NCBI GenBank assembly: GCA_026981985.1
Contig: JALSHZ010000093.1
Span: forward strand, 1-56,725
Source: Gammaproteobacteria bacterium
Lineage (GTDB): Bacteria; Pseudomonadota; Gammaproteobacteria; UWMA-0217
Length of the DNA stretch: 56,725 nucleotides
Direction of reading: 5' to 3'
This document shows positions 9,121-19,120 of this stretch, one piece after another. The notes under the pieces are model-generated. The model was not told where the DNA came from, searched no databases, and was given only the letters and a program-made list of their open reading frames with translations. Made by a program: the position numbers and the translations under genes. Position 1 is the first letter of the stretch; every line of letters starts with the position of its first letter.

Positions 9121-10353
9121 TCAGTGTTTCCCCGTACTTTTCTTCTGCGCTAGCGTCAGCCCCCAGAGCACGCCATTGAGAATAAACAGATGGCGCCAGT
9201 GAATGGAGTCGATGAGCAGGCTTTGCACTGCGGTAGCAACCGTTACCGCGTAGATGATCAAATATTCATCACTCACATCGTGGCGTTGTCGAATCCAGGA
9301 TGCACCCAGCCTGATGCCGGATAAAATAAAGGCGGTAAAGCCGATAAAGCCAAGCCAGCCGTTTTCCGCGAGAACATATAGGTAGACGTTGTGCGGCTCG
9401 ATGAAATATTCGAGCACTTCTTCACCAGGTCCAAGCCCAAGTGGGTCGGTCAGTCCGTGTATCAGGTTTTTCTTTTGTACCGTGAATCTGCCGCTGGAAG
9501 CGTCCACATCGTAACTTTGTACCAATTTTGCCCGTTCCGAGAGCATGCTCGAAACCTTATCCGTTTGCAGTGCAGCGATTAGCAGGGCTAGCGTCAGCAG
9601 CAAGACGCCAGATCCATAGACGATATAGCGTGTCAGTAGTTCCATGGATGGCTTGAGTGAAAACTTGATGGTGAGGAAAAGTATTGCGGCGACCACGAGG
9701 TTGCCGATGGCCCCGCGGGAGAATCCGACCAGGCTGCCGAGTGCGAGCGTCAGAAAGCCAAGCAAAGCCAGCAGCTTTTTTTTCCCCTGATTTTCAATGA
9801 AGCTTGCAGCGAGGTAGAACATCGGTGCGATCAAGAAGGGGGCATAGACATTCGGATCCTTGAATAGCCCTTTGGCTCTGCCGAACTTGAGGAAGGCATC
9901 GGCGTTTGGGATCAGATCAAAGTAGGCGAGAATGCCGCTCAGCGCGGCCAACAGCGCGGCAAATATATATCCCTTCCAGAATGCCGGCATCACTTTGTTG
10001 GGGTCGTAGTAGACCATACAGGCGATGAGCAGGAAGATGGCGAAGAGAAAAATGGAGACCGCCATATAGCGAAAGGCGGCTGAAAAATTCTCTACATCGG
10101 TAAAAGAAAGGATGTTGCCAAGGATAAACAGGCCGCTGTAGAAAAGAACCAACCCCATGCCAGCGGGAATCCGCAGTCCCATCGGGATCAGCAATGCAAG
10201 AAATAGCAGCGTCAGGAGGTCGAATGGCGCCGGTTCGATGACGACGATCGAACTGCTGGCCAGCAGGATCAGCATCATGGTCGGCACAAACCGGCCGATG
10301 TCGAATACTGTTCCAAGGGGATATGTCTGGCTCATGGATTCTGACTGCTGCAT
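9121..10353 (-). CDS. O-antigen ligase / Wzy-type polymerase family membrane protein
   Basis: A 410-residue polytopic protein with about 10-12 hydrophobic segments and the long periplasmic loop typical of the Wzy_C (O-antigen ligase) family. The conserved segment EPHNVYLYVLAENGWLGF follows that loop, as in family members. In a locus with a WcaJ-type initiator, OPX and Wzz-type proteins, it most likely polymerises lipid-linked repeat units, although the family also includes ligases. It runs leftward, convergent with the GT4 gene and 217 bp downstream of the PGT gene. An internal ATG six codons in is an alternative start; neither has a clear ribosome binding site. Confidence 0.85.
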   Translation of the reverse strand: MQQSESMSQTYPLGTVFDIGRFVPTMMLILLASSSIVVIEPAPFDLLTLLFLALLIPMGLRIPAGMGLVLFYSGLFILGNILSFTDVENFSAAFRYMAVSIFLFAIFLLIACMVYYDPNKVMPAFWKGYIFAALLAALSGILAYFDLIPNADAFLKFGRAKGLFKDPNVYAPFLIAPMFYLAASFIENQGKKKLLALLGFLTLALGSLVGFSRGAIGNLVVAAILFLTIKFSLKPSMELLTRYIVYGSGVLLLTLALLIAALQTDKVSSMLSERAKLVQSYDVDASSGRFTVQKKNLIHGLTDPLGLGPGEEVLEYFIEPHNVYLYVLAENGWLGFIGFTAFILSGIRLGASWIRQRHDVSDEYLIIYAVTVATAVQSLLIDSIHWRHLFILNGVLWGLTLAQKKSTGKH

Positions 10354-10570
10354 GCGGTGATGATTGCCCGGCCCCCAACCTCAATATGCTTGGCGTCAGT
10401 GACACGTTTTCGGCATTGTTTTGGTGTGGCTCAATCGTAAAGTATGCAAGACGCGTTTCGTTTCGGGGAGTAAGTAGGTGGCACATTCACTGTTACGTGG
10501 TGACCATCACCGAGTGTCGCAGTGGGAGGAAGCTTCCCTGCTTCCGGGAACAGTCAGTGTGAACTGACCG

Positions 10571-12022
10571 TCAGTAGGCGTTCTTGCCCAAAAATCCGCC
10601 AAAAATCGTTTTGAAGATAATCTTCAGATCGAATGTCAGCGACCAGTTTTCGATGTATTCCAGGTCGTATTCGACTCGTTTGAGAATCTTTTCTTCGGTA
10701 TCGGTTTCGCCGCGCCAGCCGTTGATCTGTGCCCAGCCGGTAATGCCAGGTTTGACGCGATGGCGTTTTGCATAGTCATCGACGATGTCGTCGTAGAGAC
10801 GCCCGGCGGCACTGGCTTTCAGTGCATGGGGTCGCGGCCCGACGATCGACATTTCGCCCTTCAGCACGTTGATGAACTGTGGCAGCTCATCAAGGCTGGT
10901 GCGTCGCAGAAAGGCGCCAATCTTCGTGATTCTGGAATCATTGCGCGTAACCAATTTTTCGGCATTGGCGTCGGTCTTGTCGCTATACATGGAGCGGAAC
11001 TTGTAGACCTTGATCAGCTTGTTGTTGAAGCCGTAGCGATTCTGGGCGAATAGTACAGGCCCCTTACTGTCGAGCTTGATGAGAATGGCAATGACCGTCA
11101 TGACGGGCAGAATCATTAGGAAGATCAGAGCGGCGATAATACGGTCTTCGAGAAACTTCACGAACTGGCGCCAGCCTTCCATGGGGCGTTTGCGCAGATT
11201 GAGCAAGTGGAGATCGCCATAACTGGTGCGCACCGAATGGCCAAACGTCAGTTCCGAGATGTCGGGGCTGAGGTTGATATTGGTGGGCAGCACATCCAGT
11301 TTGTCAACGATCTGCTGAATGCGTTCGACCCGATTAGACGGTAGTGCAATGACGATGTCGTCGATGTGGCCGTTGCGTGCATCGTTGATCAGCTTGTTCG
11401 TATCACCGCGAATCCCTAGTGAGTCTTTCAGTCTGTCTGACAGACGAGAACGGCGATCGTCGTAGACACCGACAATGTTGATCCAGGGGTAGGCATTGTC
11501 CTGCAGGCGCTCGATGAATGCTTCGCCGTGCCCACCGCCGCCAACGATGGCGACATTGCGAATCAGGTGTCCTTTGCTCACCATTTTCGTGAGTACCGGT
11601 CGCATCATGGCGCGAGTGATGGTGAATGCCGTGACCGACCCGCTGAACCATAGTAGTACCCAGACACGGGAGAATTCATTGGAGATCTTGAAGACAAACC
11701 CCAGGGAGATCGCGACCAGGAAAACCAGGGTGAATATGCCGATGGCGCGTTTCAATTCCCTGCCACGAAAGCGGAGGTTTTCCAGCGTGTAGCAGTGCGT
11801 TACCTTGAGGCTGGTCACGATGACTGCTGCAGTAAATATAATGGCGGAGACATAGAGGTGAGCGGCTTCATTGTTCCAGCCGGGATAGAGACCAAATGTC
11901 AATAGTCCGATAAATGCGATCAGTAGAAAGTCCATAACACCGACGATGCCGGTGACATAGGCTTCCTGAATTCGTAAGGTGCCAGAAAGGTGCCGATTCC
12001 GATCGAGAAATCCGTGTTGCAT
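10571..12022 (-). CDS. undecaprenyl-phosphate sugar phosphotransferase (WcaJ-like PGT)
   Basis: A 483-residue polyisoprenyl-phosphate hexose-1-phosphate transferase that would start repeat-unit synthesis on undecaprenyl phosphate. It has four N-terminal membrane helices, a Rossmann-like CoA-binding domain ([16 protein letters not shown]), a re-entrant membrane helix ([19 protein letters not shown]) and the catalytic domain with [23 protein letters not shown] and SIVGPRPH. It ends with GFLGKNAY as in WcaJ-type enzymes. AGGAG eight bases upstream supports the ATG at 12022. Which sugar is transferred (glucose or galactose) is not settled by the sequence. Confidence 0.93.
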   Translation of the reverse strand: MQHGFLDRNRHLSGTLRIQEAYVTGIVGVMDFLLIAFIGLLTFGLYPGWNNEAAHLYVSAIIFTAAVIVTSLKVTHCYTLENLRFRGRELKRAIGIFTLVFLVAISLGFVFKISNEFSRVWVLLWFSGSVTAFTITRAMMRPVLTKMVSKGHLIRNVAIVGGGGHGEAFIERLQDNAYPWINIVGVYDDRRSRLSDRLKDSLGIRGDTNKLINDARNGHIDDIVIALPSNRVERIQQIVDKLDVLPTNINLSPDISELTFGHSVRTSYGDLHLLNLRKRPMEGWRQFVKFLEDRIIAALIFLMILPVMTVIAILIKLDSKGPVLFAQNRYGFNNKLIKVYKFRSMYSDKTDANAEKLVTRNDSRITKIGAFLRRTSLDELPQFINVLKGEMSIVGPRPHALKASAAGRLYDDIVDDYAKRHRVKPGITGWAQINGWRGETDTEEKILKRVEYDLEYIENWSLTFDLKIIFKTIFGGFLGKNAY

Positions 12023-12241
12023 TATTACGCTCCTGAGTATTCTTTGACGCTTGTTCCAAGCTGTTCCCAGTCTCTACATCCATTTCTGGGTGTTGCCAGC
12101 AATGGGTGACAACAGGGGACTATGGGCGGTAGACAAGGTTCACTGGCTAGAGTTCAATTTCTCTGCAAGAGAACGTTCCCGGGGGAGAGCCGGGTAGGGC
12201 GGGTCGGATCGTTTGTCAGGAGGTTTCGTGACTGATGTGGG

Positions 12242-13315
12242 TCAGTCCACGACCATGCGGCGAAAGCGGTTGCTCAGTGCGAAAGGCGCGCCGGTAAGAA
12301 ACAGTTTGGTGAAGTGTTCTGATTGATAGTCGCCATTCAGGGAAATGCGTGGCAGAGCGGTCAGATGGTTGGTGTGTTCGGGATACAGCATGGCCTTGCG
12401 GGTCGTCGTGGCAGTGTGGAAGCCGAGGGATTCGACGAGGCGAAATTCACGTGCACCCGCAGAGCCTGCGTCACCGTAGGGATAAGAGAAATGCAGCGGC
12501 TTCTTGCCGGTGTGATCTTCCAGCAATGATTGGGAGCGTATGATTTCATCGATAGCCTGTGTCTCACTGAGTTTCGCCAGCGCATAGTGGTTGATGGTGT
12601 GGGCGCCGATCGTGACGAGGTCGTCATTCGCCAGCTCGCGGATAATGTCCCAGCTCATCGACTGTTCCACGCAGTGTTTGTGTGTATCGACATGGCAGGC
12701 ATCGGCGAGTGCGGCGATCGTGGTGCGCTGGTCTGCCTCTGGCATGCGGCGCAGCTGCCGATAGATGCTATCCCAGGCGGCATACTTTTCGGCTGTGGTG
12801 GCCGTCCGGTATGACTGCATTGCACCGCCGATCCGGATTGCCAGCTGCGCTCTTTCGGCAATGATTTTTTCGAGTATTTCCCACCACAGTAGTGCAGTAC
12901 CGTCAGGAAAAGCGGTGGCCACATAGATGGTGAAAGGGGCGTTGTGCTTGCGGAAGATCGGCCAGGCCAGTTTGTAGTTGTCGAGGTAACCATCGTCGAG
13001 GGTGAAGGCAACGAAACGGCGCGAGAAATCACCGGCCAGCAGTCGGCGGCGGGCCTCGTCGAGGGAAACGATATCGTAGCCAGCATTGCGCACCAGTGTC
13101 AGCGTCGTGTCGAGAAAGTCGGCGCTGATGTTCAGAATCCTGTTGGGACAAAATTCGGGTTTTGGGCCGCTATCACTGATGTGGTGTAGCGTAAAGATGG
13201 CACCGACCCCTCGCCAGTCGCGCTCAAGCAAGCGATAAAGGCCGGAGAAATACAGCGTGTTCAGCGCAGTCTTCATCAGGCGGGGCTTGAAGGTGCTGCT
13301 GTTCAGAAATGCCAT
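12242..13315 (-). CDS. polysaccharide deacetylase family protein
   Basis: A 357-residue protein with a NodB homology domain: FVAFTLDDGYLDN carries the catalytic Asp-Asp pair, and IGAHTINHY supplies the HxxxH metal-binding motif. These point to a metal-dependent de-N-acetylase or related carbohydrate esterase. No signal peptide is evident, so it may act on lipid-linked precursors in the cytoplasm, or export may be non-classical. The ATG at 13315 has AAGG nine bases upstream; an in-frame ATG at 13342 does not. It is the first gene of the leftward arm (deacetylase, PGT, polymerase) of the polysaccharide locus. Confidence 0.88.
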   Translation of the reverse strand: MAFLNSSTFKPRLMKTALNTLYFSGLYRLLERDWRGVGAIFTLHHISDSGPKPEFCPNRILNISADFLDTTLTLVRNAGYDIVSLDEARRRLLAGDFSRRFVAFTLDDGYLDNYKLAWPIFRKHNAPFTIYVATAFPDGTALLWWEILEKIIAERAQLAIRIGGAMQSYRTATTAEKYAAWDSIYRQLRRMPEADQRTTIAALADACHVDTHKHCVEQSMSWDIIRELANDDLVTIGAHTINHYALAKLSETQAIDEIIRSQSLLEDHTGKKPLHFSYPYGDAGSAGAREFRLVESLGFHTATTTRKAMLYPEHTNHLTALPRISLNGDYQSEHFTKLFLTGAPFALSNRFRRMVVD

Positions 13316-13778
13316 GGGCTGAAACCTTGCAAAACGATGCATCGACGCGAATTGTAGCGTTAGTCATTCAATGGGTCTGGAAGTTCAGTACCGTTACGGT
13401 GTAGTTCGTTCGTTTTGTGGCTTTTAGAAACATCTGTTTGCACTGGCGGCTTGATCACAAGTGCATTTCGGCTTAGATTTGACGCTCGAGTGGAGCGGTG
13501 CTACTCGCCCATCCATATCGTAATCAGCGTCAGGGATCTCGCGTATTCACGCAAATCGATGCTTCAGCAACGCAGCTGCCGGTTCGTTGCTGACAGTTCC
13601 AGGGATCAGCCCGGAATCCATTTTCAGGAAAATGTTGACTCGCGATTCGCAAGCCAAAGCAAGGCTTTGTGGTTGCGTGTGGTGGTGTTTCGCACCAGCC
13701 TGGGATGATTGGAACGAATATGGGGTGCCATGGGGCTTCCCGCATCTTGTTGCGAACGATAATTCGTTGAGGATATGC
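13316..13778. other. 463-bp gene-free divergent region with an inverted repeat
   Basis: The deacetylase gene leaves to the left and the OmpA/BON gene to the right, so promoters for both probably lie here. The only clear structure is a perfect 9-bp inverted repeat, TCAGCAACG at 13564-13572 and CGTTGCTGA at 13585-13593, separated by 12 bases; it could be an operator or hairpin. I see no convincing promoter boxes or small gene. Confidence 0.4.
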
Positions 13779-14882
13779 ATGAGACTTTGGATGGTCAGGC
13801 TGGCTGGATTGCTCGCGCTAGCTGCTGTGACGGCGCTATGTGTGATGACCAATGCACCACGCATCGAGGCTGAACTGGAAAAACGGGCGACGGATAGTAT
13901 TGCGTCATTAGGTGCTGGCTGGGCCGATGTCGAAGCCGACGGCCGCGATATCATTATCAGCGGTACGCCCCCGGATGCCGATGCGTCGGCGCAGCTAGGC
14001 GAGGCAGTCGAATCCATCACCGGTGTTCGCACCGTACGCTTTGTCAGTGCTACAGTGACTGAAACCGCAACCACAACCTCTATTCCTACACCCGATCCGG
14101 TCTTCACCGCAGAGCGCCAATCCCCTGAAACACCGATCGTACTCGGCGGCGTTATTCCGCCAATGCCCGATGGCGAATCGTTGGCCAATCTGTTGTCGTC
14201 ACAGCAACTGCAACTGCAACTGGACGTAGATGAGCTGGTGACCGCCGACGTTCATCTCAAAGGTGCGCCGGAAATTCTCGCCGCCGCCATTGGTGTATCT
14301 GCCTTGTTGGACAAGGGCAAGGTGGACATTCGTCCGGGACACATTGTTGTCACCGGTACGCCCCGGGACAAGGAAGGGGCGGCGGCTATTCGAGAGAAAT
14401 TCAGTCCTTTCCTTGGTCTTGGCTATGTGCTTGAAATGGCCGAGCAGGGGGACGAGCAGCCTGCTACTGCCGCCATTGCTGCCGGGTCGTCGGCGGGTGG
14501 TGACAGCGCGCTGAACCTGTGCCAACAACAGATCGACAGCAGCCTGGCCGAGGGCGGAATTCGATTCAGAAACAGCAGCGCGGTGTTACAGCACGACTCC
14601 ATGCCGCTACTGGAACAGCTTGCTGCGATGCTGAAGGCTTGCCCGGGCAGCGTCGTCGTAATCACCGGGCATACCGATTCCCGTGGTGATGCCGCTGCCA
14701 ATCAGCGTTTGAGCGAGGCGCGAGCCAATGCAGTAGGCGATTTCCTGAGAAAACAGGGGCTAGCCCCGTCGAGAATCAAAACCAGGGGTGCCGGAGAGGC
14801 CGAGCCGGTAGCAAGTAATAATACAGCCGACGGCAGAGCCCGCAACCGAAGAATAGAAATGACGCTGGAGGAGATGGAGTAA
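13779..14882 (+). CDS. membrane-anchored BON-BON-OmpA peptidoglycan-binding protein (module 1)
   Basis: A 367-residue protein. One N-terminal hydrophobic helix (about residues 5-22) replaces the usual OmpA barrel, so it should sit in the inner membrane facing the periplasm. Two BON-like repeats follow (about 27-90, with DGRDIIISGTPPDADA, and about 150-228, with GHIVVTGTPRDKEG), then an OmpA C-terminal domain (about 245-360) with ITGHTDSRGD and LSEARANAVGDFL, holding the Asp and Arg that bind diaminopimelate. The ATG at 13779 has TGAGGA five bases upstream; the frame is open further upstream, but that part is unlike a leader. Its stop overlaps the next ATG by one base. Its N-terminal BON half is paralogous to the gene at 20482-20928. 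Cellular role unknown. Confidence 0.85.
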   Translation: MRLWMVRLAGLLALAAVTALCVMTNAPRIEAELEKRATDSIASLGAGWADVEADGRDIIISGTPPDADASAQLGEAVESITGVRTVRFVSATVTETATTTSIPTPDPVFTAERQSPETPIVLGGVIPPMPDGESLANLLSSQQLQLQLDVDELVTADVHLKGAPEILAAAIGVSALLDKGKVDIRPGHIVVTGTPRDKEGAAAIREKFSPFLGLGYVLEMAEQGDEQPATAAIAAGSSAGGDSALNLCQQQIDSSLAEGGIRFRNSSAVLQHDSMPLLEQLAAMLKACPGSVVVITGHTDSRGDAAANQRLSEARANAVGDFLRKQGLAPSRIKTRGAGEAEPVASNNTADGRARNRRIEMTLEEME

Positions 14883-15769
14883 TGAGTTTTCTGATCACGG
14901 AGATCGTGTTGTGCCTGCTGGTTGCTGCACTGATCGGCTGGCTGGTGGCGCGCATCAGCAATAGAATGCGACACAATGCCATCATCGACGAGGTGGCGGC
15001 GTTGCAGGAGAAAAACCGCGAACTCGACGAATATCATCAACGTGCGGAACAGGAGTTCAAGGATCTGCGCGCCGACAAGGCACGGCGCTTGCAAGTGGTC
15101 ACGCGGCAAAAAACGGAGATCTCCCGGCTGGAAGAGGTGCTGCGCGCAGTCGAGAAAGAGCGCAATGGACTCGCAGGTGAGCTGCGAGCTCTGCGAGACA
15201 AAGATGAAGAGGAGCTTGCTACGCTCGAGGCCGAAAAGAAACGATTGCTGGAAGAGAAAGACACGCTCGAACAGGACCGCAAACGGCTTGCGGAACGGCT
15301 CGCGGGTAGTGAGTCGATAGCGCAGATGCTCGAGAATAAGGTCGAAGAACTCGAACATGCACGCAAAGTGCAGCAGGAAAAACTGGATATGCTGCAACAA
15401 CGCAGCGAGAAGCTGGCCGCTGAAAATGAACGTCTACGGCACGAGAACCTGGAAGCCGAGGAGCGCCGAGAAACCTCTATCGACGAGCAGAAAGACCTGC
15501 TGGCGCGCTTTACCTCGCTGGAAAAACTGCATGAAAATGAGGTTGCCGCAAAACATCAGCTGATAGAAGAGCGTACCCGCCTGAACGAGCGTGTGGCGAT
15601 GCTGGAAAAAGAAAACGAACAAGCCCGGCAGCAGATCGAAACGCTCACTGCCGATTTTGAAGACCTGATGACCCAGATCATCGACGTTCGCAACGAACGA
15701 GACGGCTTGTCGGGTACACTCCGTTCGATTGCCTCTATCGCCAGAAAGATCGAGCCGCAGGGAGGCTAA
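14882..15769 (+). CDS. membrane-anchored coiled-coil protein (module 1)
   Basis: A 295-residue protein of unrecognised family. A single N-terminal helix (about residues 4-24) is followed by basic residues (ARISNRMRHN), which places the rest in the cytoplasm by the positive-inside rule. Residues 35-275 are almost entirely heptad-like, charged coiled coil. The last part contains EDLMTQIIDVRNERD, nearly identical to EDLTTQIIDIRTERD in the paralogue at 19640-20482. The start overlaps the stop of the OmpA/BON gene by one base, implying coupled translation and a joint function across the inner membrane. No known domain was recognised. Confidence 0.8.
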   Translation: MSFLITEIVLCLLVAALIGWLVARISNRMRHNAIIDEVAALQEKNRELDEYHQRAEQEFKDLRADKARRLQVVTRQKTEISRLEEVLRAVEKERNGLAGELRALRDKDEEELATLEAEKKRLLEEKDTLEQDRKRLAERLAGSESIAQMLENKVEELEHARKVQQEKLDMLQQRSEKLAAENERLRHENLEAEERRETSIDEQKDLLARFTSLEKLHENEVAAKHQLIEERTRLNERVAMLEKENEQARQQIETLTADFEDLMTQIIDVRNERDGLSGTLRSIASIARKIEPQGG

Positions 15770-15848
15770 GCCGCCGGTTTATAGTCGCGGCGTCACACCC
15801 ATCAGAGATACTTGGCAAAGTGGGGGGGCAAGGTTATATTCGGCCTCA

Positions 15849-15989
15849 GTAACTACTCAGCTTACCCCCTGTGTGCGCCAACTCTGCGTTGGAAGTGCTC
15901 ATTTACACTTGTAAACTGCGCGCTTCCGCCTTGATTTGACGCAAAACGGGGGCAATCTGAGCAGTTACGAGACTGTGCTGAGTAGTTAC
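15849..15989. mobile_element. MITE-like element, copy 1 (141 bp)
   Basis: Perfect 13-bp terminal inverted repeats GTAACTACTCAGC (15849-15861) and GCTGAGTAGTTAC (15977-15989) bound a palindromic interior. An 8-bp direct repeat CGGCCTCA flanks it at 15841-15848 and 15990-15997, as expected for a target-site duplication. The centre (15891-15927) forms an imperfect hairpin with stem GGAAGTGC / GCGCTTCC. No coding capacity, so any movement needs a transposase supplied elsewhere. It ends 69 bp before the leuA start. Confidence 0.88.
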
Positions 15990-16058
15990 CGGCCTCATTG
16001 ACAGGGCGGTATGCGCCCTGCCGTCGCCACTCCAATCAAGCCGCCGCGAGACCTCCCA

Positions 16059-17600
16059 ATGAGCAAGGAACACCTGATTATTTTCGATACGACGCTGCGT
16101 GATGGCGAGCAGAGCCCTGGCGCGTCGATGACGAAAGACGAAAAGGTGCGCATTGCACGGGCACTGGAAAAGATGCAGGTCGACATCATCGAGGCTGGTT
16201 TTCCAATCGCCAGCCCGGGGGACTTCGAGGCCGTGCAAGCGGTTGCCGCTGCGGTGAAAGACAGCACGATCTGCGGGCTGGCGCGCGCGCTGGACAAGGA
16301 TATCGAGCGTGCTGGTGAGGCGCTCAAACCGGCGCAGTCAGCGCGCATTCACACCTTTCTTGCCACCTCGCCAATCCACATGCGCGAGAAGCTGCGGATG
16401 ACGCCCGGCGAGGTGGTCGAAAACGCTGTCAAGGCCGTGAAGAAGGCGCGCCAGTTCACGGATGATGTCGAGTTTTCACCGGAGGACGCCGGGCGCTCCG
16501 AAGTGGATTTTCTCTGCCGGGTGATCGAAAGCGTCATCAATGCCGGCGCCACGACGATCAATATCCCGGATACCGTTGGTTACAATATCCCGCACCAGTT
16601 CGGTCAGCTGATCCGCACCCTGATCGAGCGTATTCCCAATGCCGACAAGGCGGTGTTTTCAGTGCACTGCCATAATGATCTCGGTTTGGCGGTGGCCAAC
16701 TCCCTGGCTGCGGTTCGCAACGGAGCCCGCCAGGTAGAGTGCACCATCAATGGCCTGGGCGAACGCGCCGGTAATGCCGCACTGGAAGAGGTGGTGATGG
16801 CGGTGCGCACCCGTCAGGATGTGTTCGACTGCAATACGCGGCTCGATACCACCCAGATCGTGCCTTGCTCGCGCCTGGTATCGAGCATTACCGGTTTTCC
16901 GGTGCAGCCCAACAAGGCCATTGTCGGCGCCAACGCGTTTGCCCACGAGTCGGGTATCCACCAGGATGGTGTGCTGAAATCGCGCGAGACCTACGAAATC
17001 ATGCGGGCAGAGGACGTCGGCTGGAGCGAGAATCATATTGTTCTCGGCAAGCATTCAGGCCGAAATGCGCTGCGTGCACGTTTTCGCGATTTGGGGATTG
17101 AATTCGATTCTGAGGAAGCCCTCAATGCTGTTTTCGTTCGTTTCAAGGAACTCGCTGATCGCAAGCACGAGATCTATGATGAAGATCTGCAGGCACTGGT
17201 CAGCGCCGCAGCGGACGAGCCCGAGACCTACAAGCTGGTCTATTTGAGTGTTACCTCGGAGACTGGCGAAAAACCGCTCGCGCGGGTCACGCTCAACGTC
17301 AATGGTGAGGAACATTCCAGCGAGGCCATTGGCGGTGGACCGGTCGATGCGGCGCTAAAAGCCATCGAGGAAATTGTCGGCAGCGACAGTCAGCTGAAGC
17401 TTTACTCCGTCAACAACATCACCAGCGGCACCGATGCCCAGGGCGAGGTCACGGTCAGACTGGAAAAGGATGGCCGCATCGTCAATGGCCAGGGTGCTGA
17501 TACCGATATCGTCATTGCGTCGGCCAAAGCCTACCTCAATGCCTTGAACAAACTGCTTTCCCCACGTTTGACGTCGCATCCGCAACACGGGTCGGTATGA
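16059..17600 (+). CDS. leuA: 2-isopropylmalate synthase
   Basis: Catalyses the first committed step of leucine synthesis, condensing acetyl-CoA with 2-oxoisovalerate. The 513-residue protein begins [20 protein letters not shown], as in E. coli LeuA, with the HMGL-like barrel ([48 protein letters not shown]) and the C-terminal allosteric domain that binds leucine (from about residue 390). An in-frame ATG at 16011 would add 16 residues unlike the family, so 16059 is preferred although its ribosome binding site is weak. No leader peptide with a leucine run was seen upstream; a MITE occupies that position. Its stop overlaps the next gene by ATGA. Confidence 0.97.
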   Translation: MSKEHLIIFDTTLRDGEQSPGASMTKDEKVRIARALEKMQVDIIEAGFPIASPGDFEAVQAVAAAVKDSTICGLARALDKDIERAGEALKPAQSARIHTFLATSPIHMREKLRMTPGEVVENAVKAVKKARQFTDDVEFSPEDAGRSEVDFLCRVIESVINAGATTINIPDTVGYNIPHQFGQLIRTLIERIPNADKAVFSVHCHNDLGLAVANSLAAVRNGARQVECTINGLGERAGNAALEEVVMAVRTRQDVFDCNTRLDTTQIVPCSRLVSSITGFPVQPNKAIVGANAFAHESGIHQDGVLKSRETYEIMRAEDVGWSENHIVLGKHSGRNALRARFRDLGIEFDSEEALNAVFVRFKELADRKHEIYDEDLQALVSAAADEPETYKLVYLSVTSETGEKPLARVTLNVNGEEHSSEAIGGGPVDAALKAIEEIVGSDSQLKLYSVNNITSGTDAQGEVTVRLEKDGRIVNGQGADTDIVIASAKAYLNALNKLLSPRLTSHPQHGSV

Positions 17601-18316
17601 CGCTGAACCCGTACCAGCAATCTCGCCTGCGGGCGCTGGGTATTGCTCGCTGGGTGCGTAGGGATTTGCCAGAGCCAGCCCAGATGGCGCCTGCGGTGGC
17701 GGCCGAGGTCTCGCCGGCATCCACGACGGTAGCGGTTGAGCAGAATATTGCAGCGATGGCGTGGCCCGAGCTTGAAGTGGCGATTCGTGGCTGTACGGCT
17801 TGCGACCTGCATGCAACGCGCCAGCAGGCCGTTGTTGGTATCGGTAACCGTCAGGCTGACTGGATGATCGTCGGTGAAGCACCCGGTGAGCAGGAAGACC
17901 TGCAAGGTGAACCTTTCGTTGGTCGGGCAGGGGTACTGTTGAACAACATGCTGGCCGCAGTTGGGCTGAACCGGGAAACGGTTTATATCGCCAACGTCAT
18001 CAAATGCCGCCCGCCGGCGAACCGTGATCCGCATATCGAGGAGCTGTCATCCTGTATCGACTATCTTGAACGCCAGATTGCACTCGTTCGCCCCCGGCTC
18101 ATTCTGATTGTCGGGCGCGTTGCGGCGCAAACGTTGTTGCATACCGACACTGCCGTCGGTCGCCTGCGGGGAAAAGTGCATCATTTAGGTGAGCAGAAGG
18201 TTCCAGTCGTGGTGACCTACCATCCCGCCTATTTATTGCGCCGTCCTGCGGAGAAGGCCAAGAGCTGGGATGATCTCAAACTGGCATTGGCCCAGCAGGG
18301 CCACTCTGGCGATTGA
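17597..18316 (+). CDS. family 4 uracil-DNA glycosylase
   Basis: Removes uracil from DNA (239 residues). After a variable N-terminal linker, the glycosylase domain carries [34 protein letters not shown] and the late motif [10 protein letters not shown]. Four cysteines in the family pattern (CTAC near residue 75, IKC, SSC) would bind a 4Fe-4S cluster, which links this enzyme to the isc genes further along. It starts within the leuA stop (ATGA) and overlaps rimI by one base, so the three are probably co-transcribed. Confidence 0.93.
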   Translation: MTLNPYQQSRLRALGIARWVRRDLPEPAQMAPAVAAEVSPASTTVAVEQNIAAMAWPELEVAIRGCTACDLHATRQQAVVGIGNRQADWMIVGEAPGEQEDLQGEPFVGRAGVLLNNMLAAVGLNRETVYIANVIKCRPPANRDPHIEELSSCIDYLERQIALVRPRLILIVGRVAAQTLLHTDTAVGRLRGKVHHLGEQKVPVVVTYHPAYLLRRPAEKAKSWDDLKLALAQQGHSGD

Positions 18317-18807
18317 TGGCAACAGACTCGGAGCATCAGTCTCGGCAGATGATGCCGACGAATATCCGGGTAATGCGCCCTGACGATCTTCCCGCTGTCT
18401 ATGATATCGAGACGCGCGCCTACGAGTTTCCGTGGAGCCGCGGTATTTTCAGGGAATGCTTTCGTGCCGGTTATCCTGCCTGGGTCATTGTCGAAGCAGG
18501 GCAGGTGGTGGGTTACGGGATTCTCACCGTGGCAGCGAACGAAGCGCATATTCTGAATCTGTGCATCGATCCCGACTATCAATACCGCGGGCTGGGAAGA
18601 TGCTTGCTGGATGCACTGTTGTTCGCCGCCGAGCAGTTGGGAGCGGAGCGGGTTTTCCTCGAAGTGCGCAAATCGAATCGGCGGGCGCTGAGGATATACC
18701 TCGCGGCCGGATTCAAGCCCATCGGCATACGCAAGCGTTATTATCGAAGTCACGACAGTCGCGAAGACGCCATCGTGCTGTCAATGGAGAACGTTTCCAA
18801 GAACTGA
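18316..18807 (+). CDS. rimI: ribosomal protein S18-alanine N-acetyltransferase
   Basis: A GNAT acetyltransferase of 163 residues expected to acetylate the N-terminal alanine of S18. The core matches RimI: VMRPDDLPAVYDIETRAYEFPWS, LCIDPDYQYRGLGRCLLDAL (acetyl-CoA-binding loop), FLEVRKSNRRALRIYLAAGF and the ending YYRSHDSREDAIVLSME. The ATG at 18316 overlaps the previous stop; internal ATGs at about 18349-18352 are alternatives that would give a more typical length. It is the last gene before MITE copy 2. Confidence 0.9.
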   Translation: MATDSEHQSRQMMPTNIRVMRPDDLPAVYDIETRAYEFPWSRGIFRECFRAGYPAWVIVEAGQVVGYGILTVAANEAHILNLCIDPDYQYRGLGRCLLDALLFAAEQLGAERVFLEVRKSNRRALRIYLAAGFKPIGIRKRYYRSHDSREDAIVLSMENVSKN

Positions 18808-18820
18808 GTTATCGGTGCTT

Positions 18821-18972
18821 GTAACTACTCAGCTCACCACTGAAACACGCCATCTCTGCGTTGGGAAATGGTCATTTACCCGTGTAAACTCACATTTCCC
18901 GCCTTGATCTGACGCGTTTCAGCGGCAATCTGAGCAGTTACGGCTCTATTTCTCTACCTACTGAATAGTTAC
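18821..18972. mobile_element. MITE-like element, copy 2 (152 bp)
   Basis: Begins GTAACTACTCAGC and ends CTGAATAGTTAC, flanked by a perfect 8-bp direct repeat CGGTGCTT (18813-18820 and 18973-18980). The central hairpin (18863-18900) has stem GGGAAATG / CATTTCCC, differing from copy 1 on both sides in a compensating way. The outer arms TGAAACACG / CGCGTTTCA also pair. Non-coding. It occupies most of the 313-bp gap between rimI and the SPOR lipoprotein gene; nothing else is evident in the gap. Confidence 0.88.
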
Positions 18973-19120
18973 CGGTGCTTTACGATAGTTGTCGAAACGT
19001 TGCCACCCGTTCAGGCGACTCTCCCCTTTCCCAAAGGGAAATTGGCTGACTTCTAAATCTGAACTCTGAAACTTGAGTGAAAACCGTTTGGCACGTGCTT
19101 TTCAGTATCGGAGCCGACGA

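Noticed and set aside
13587-13778. Upstream extension of the OmpA/BON gene by 64 codons
   Set aside because: The added part has no signal-like character, while the ATG at 13779 has a good ribosome binding site and begins a proper membrane helix.
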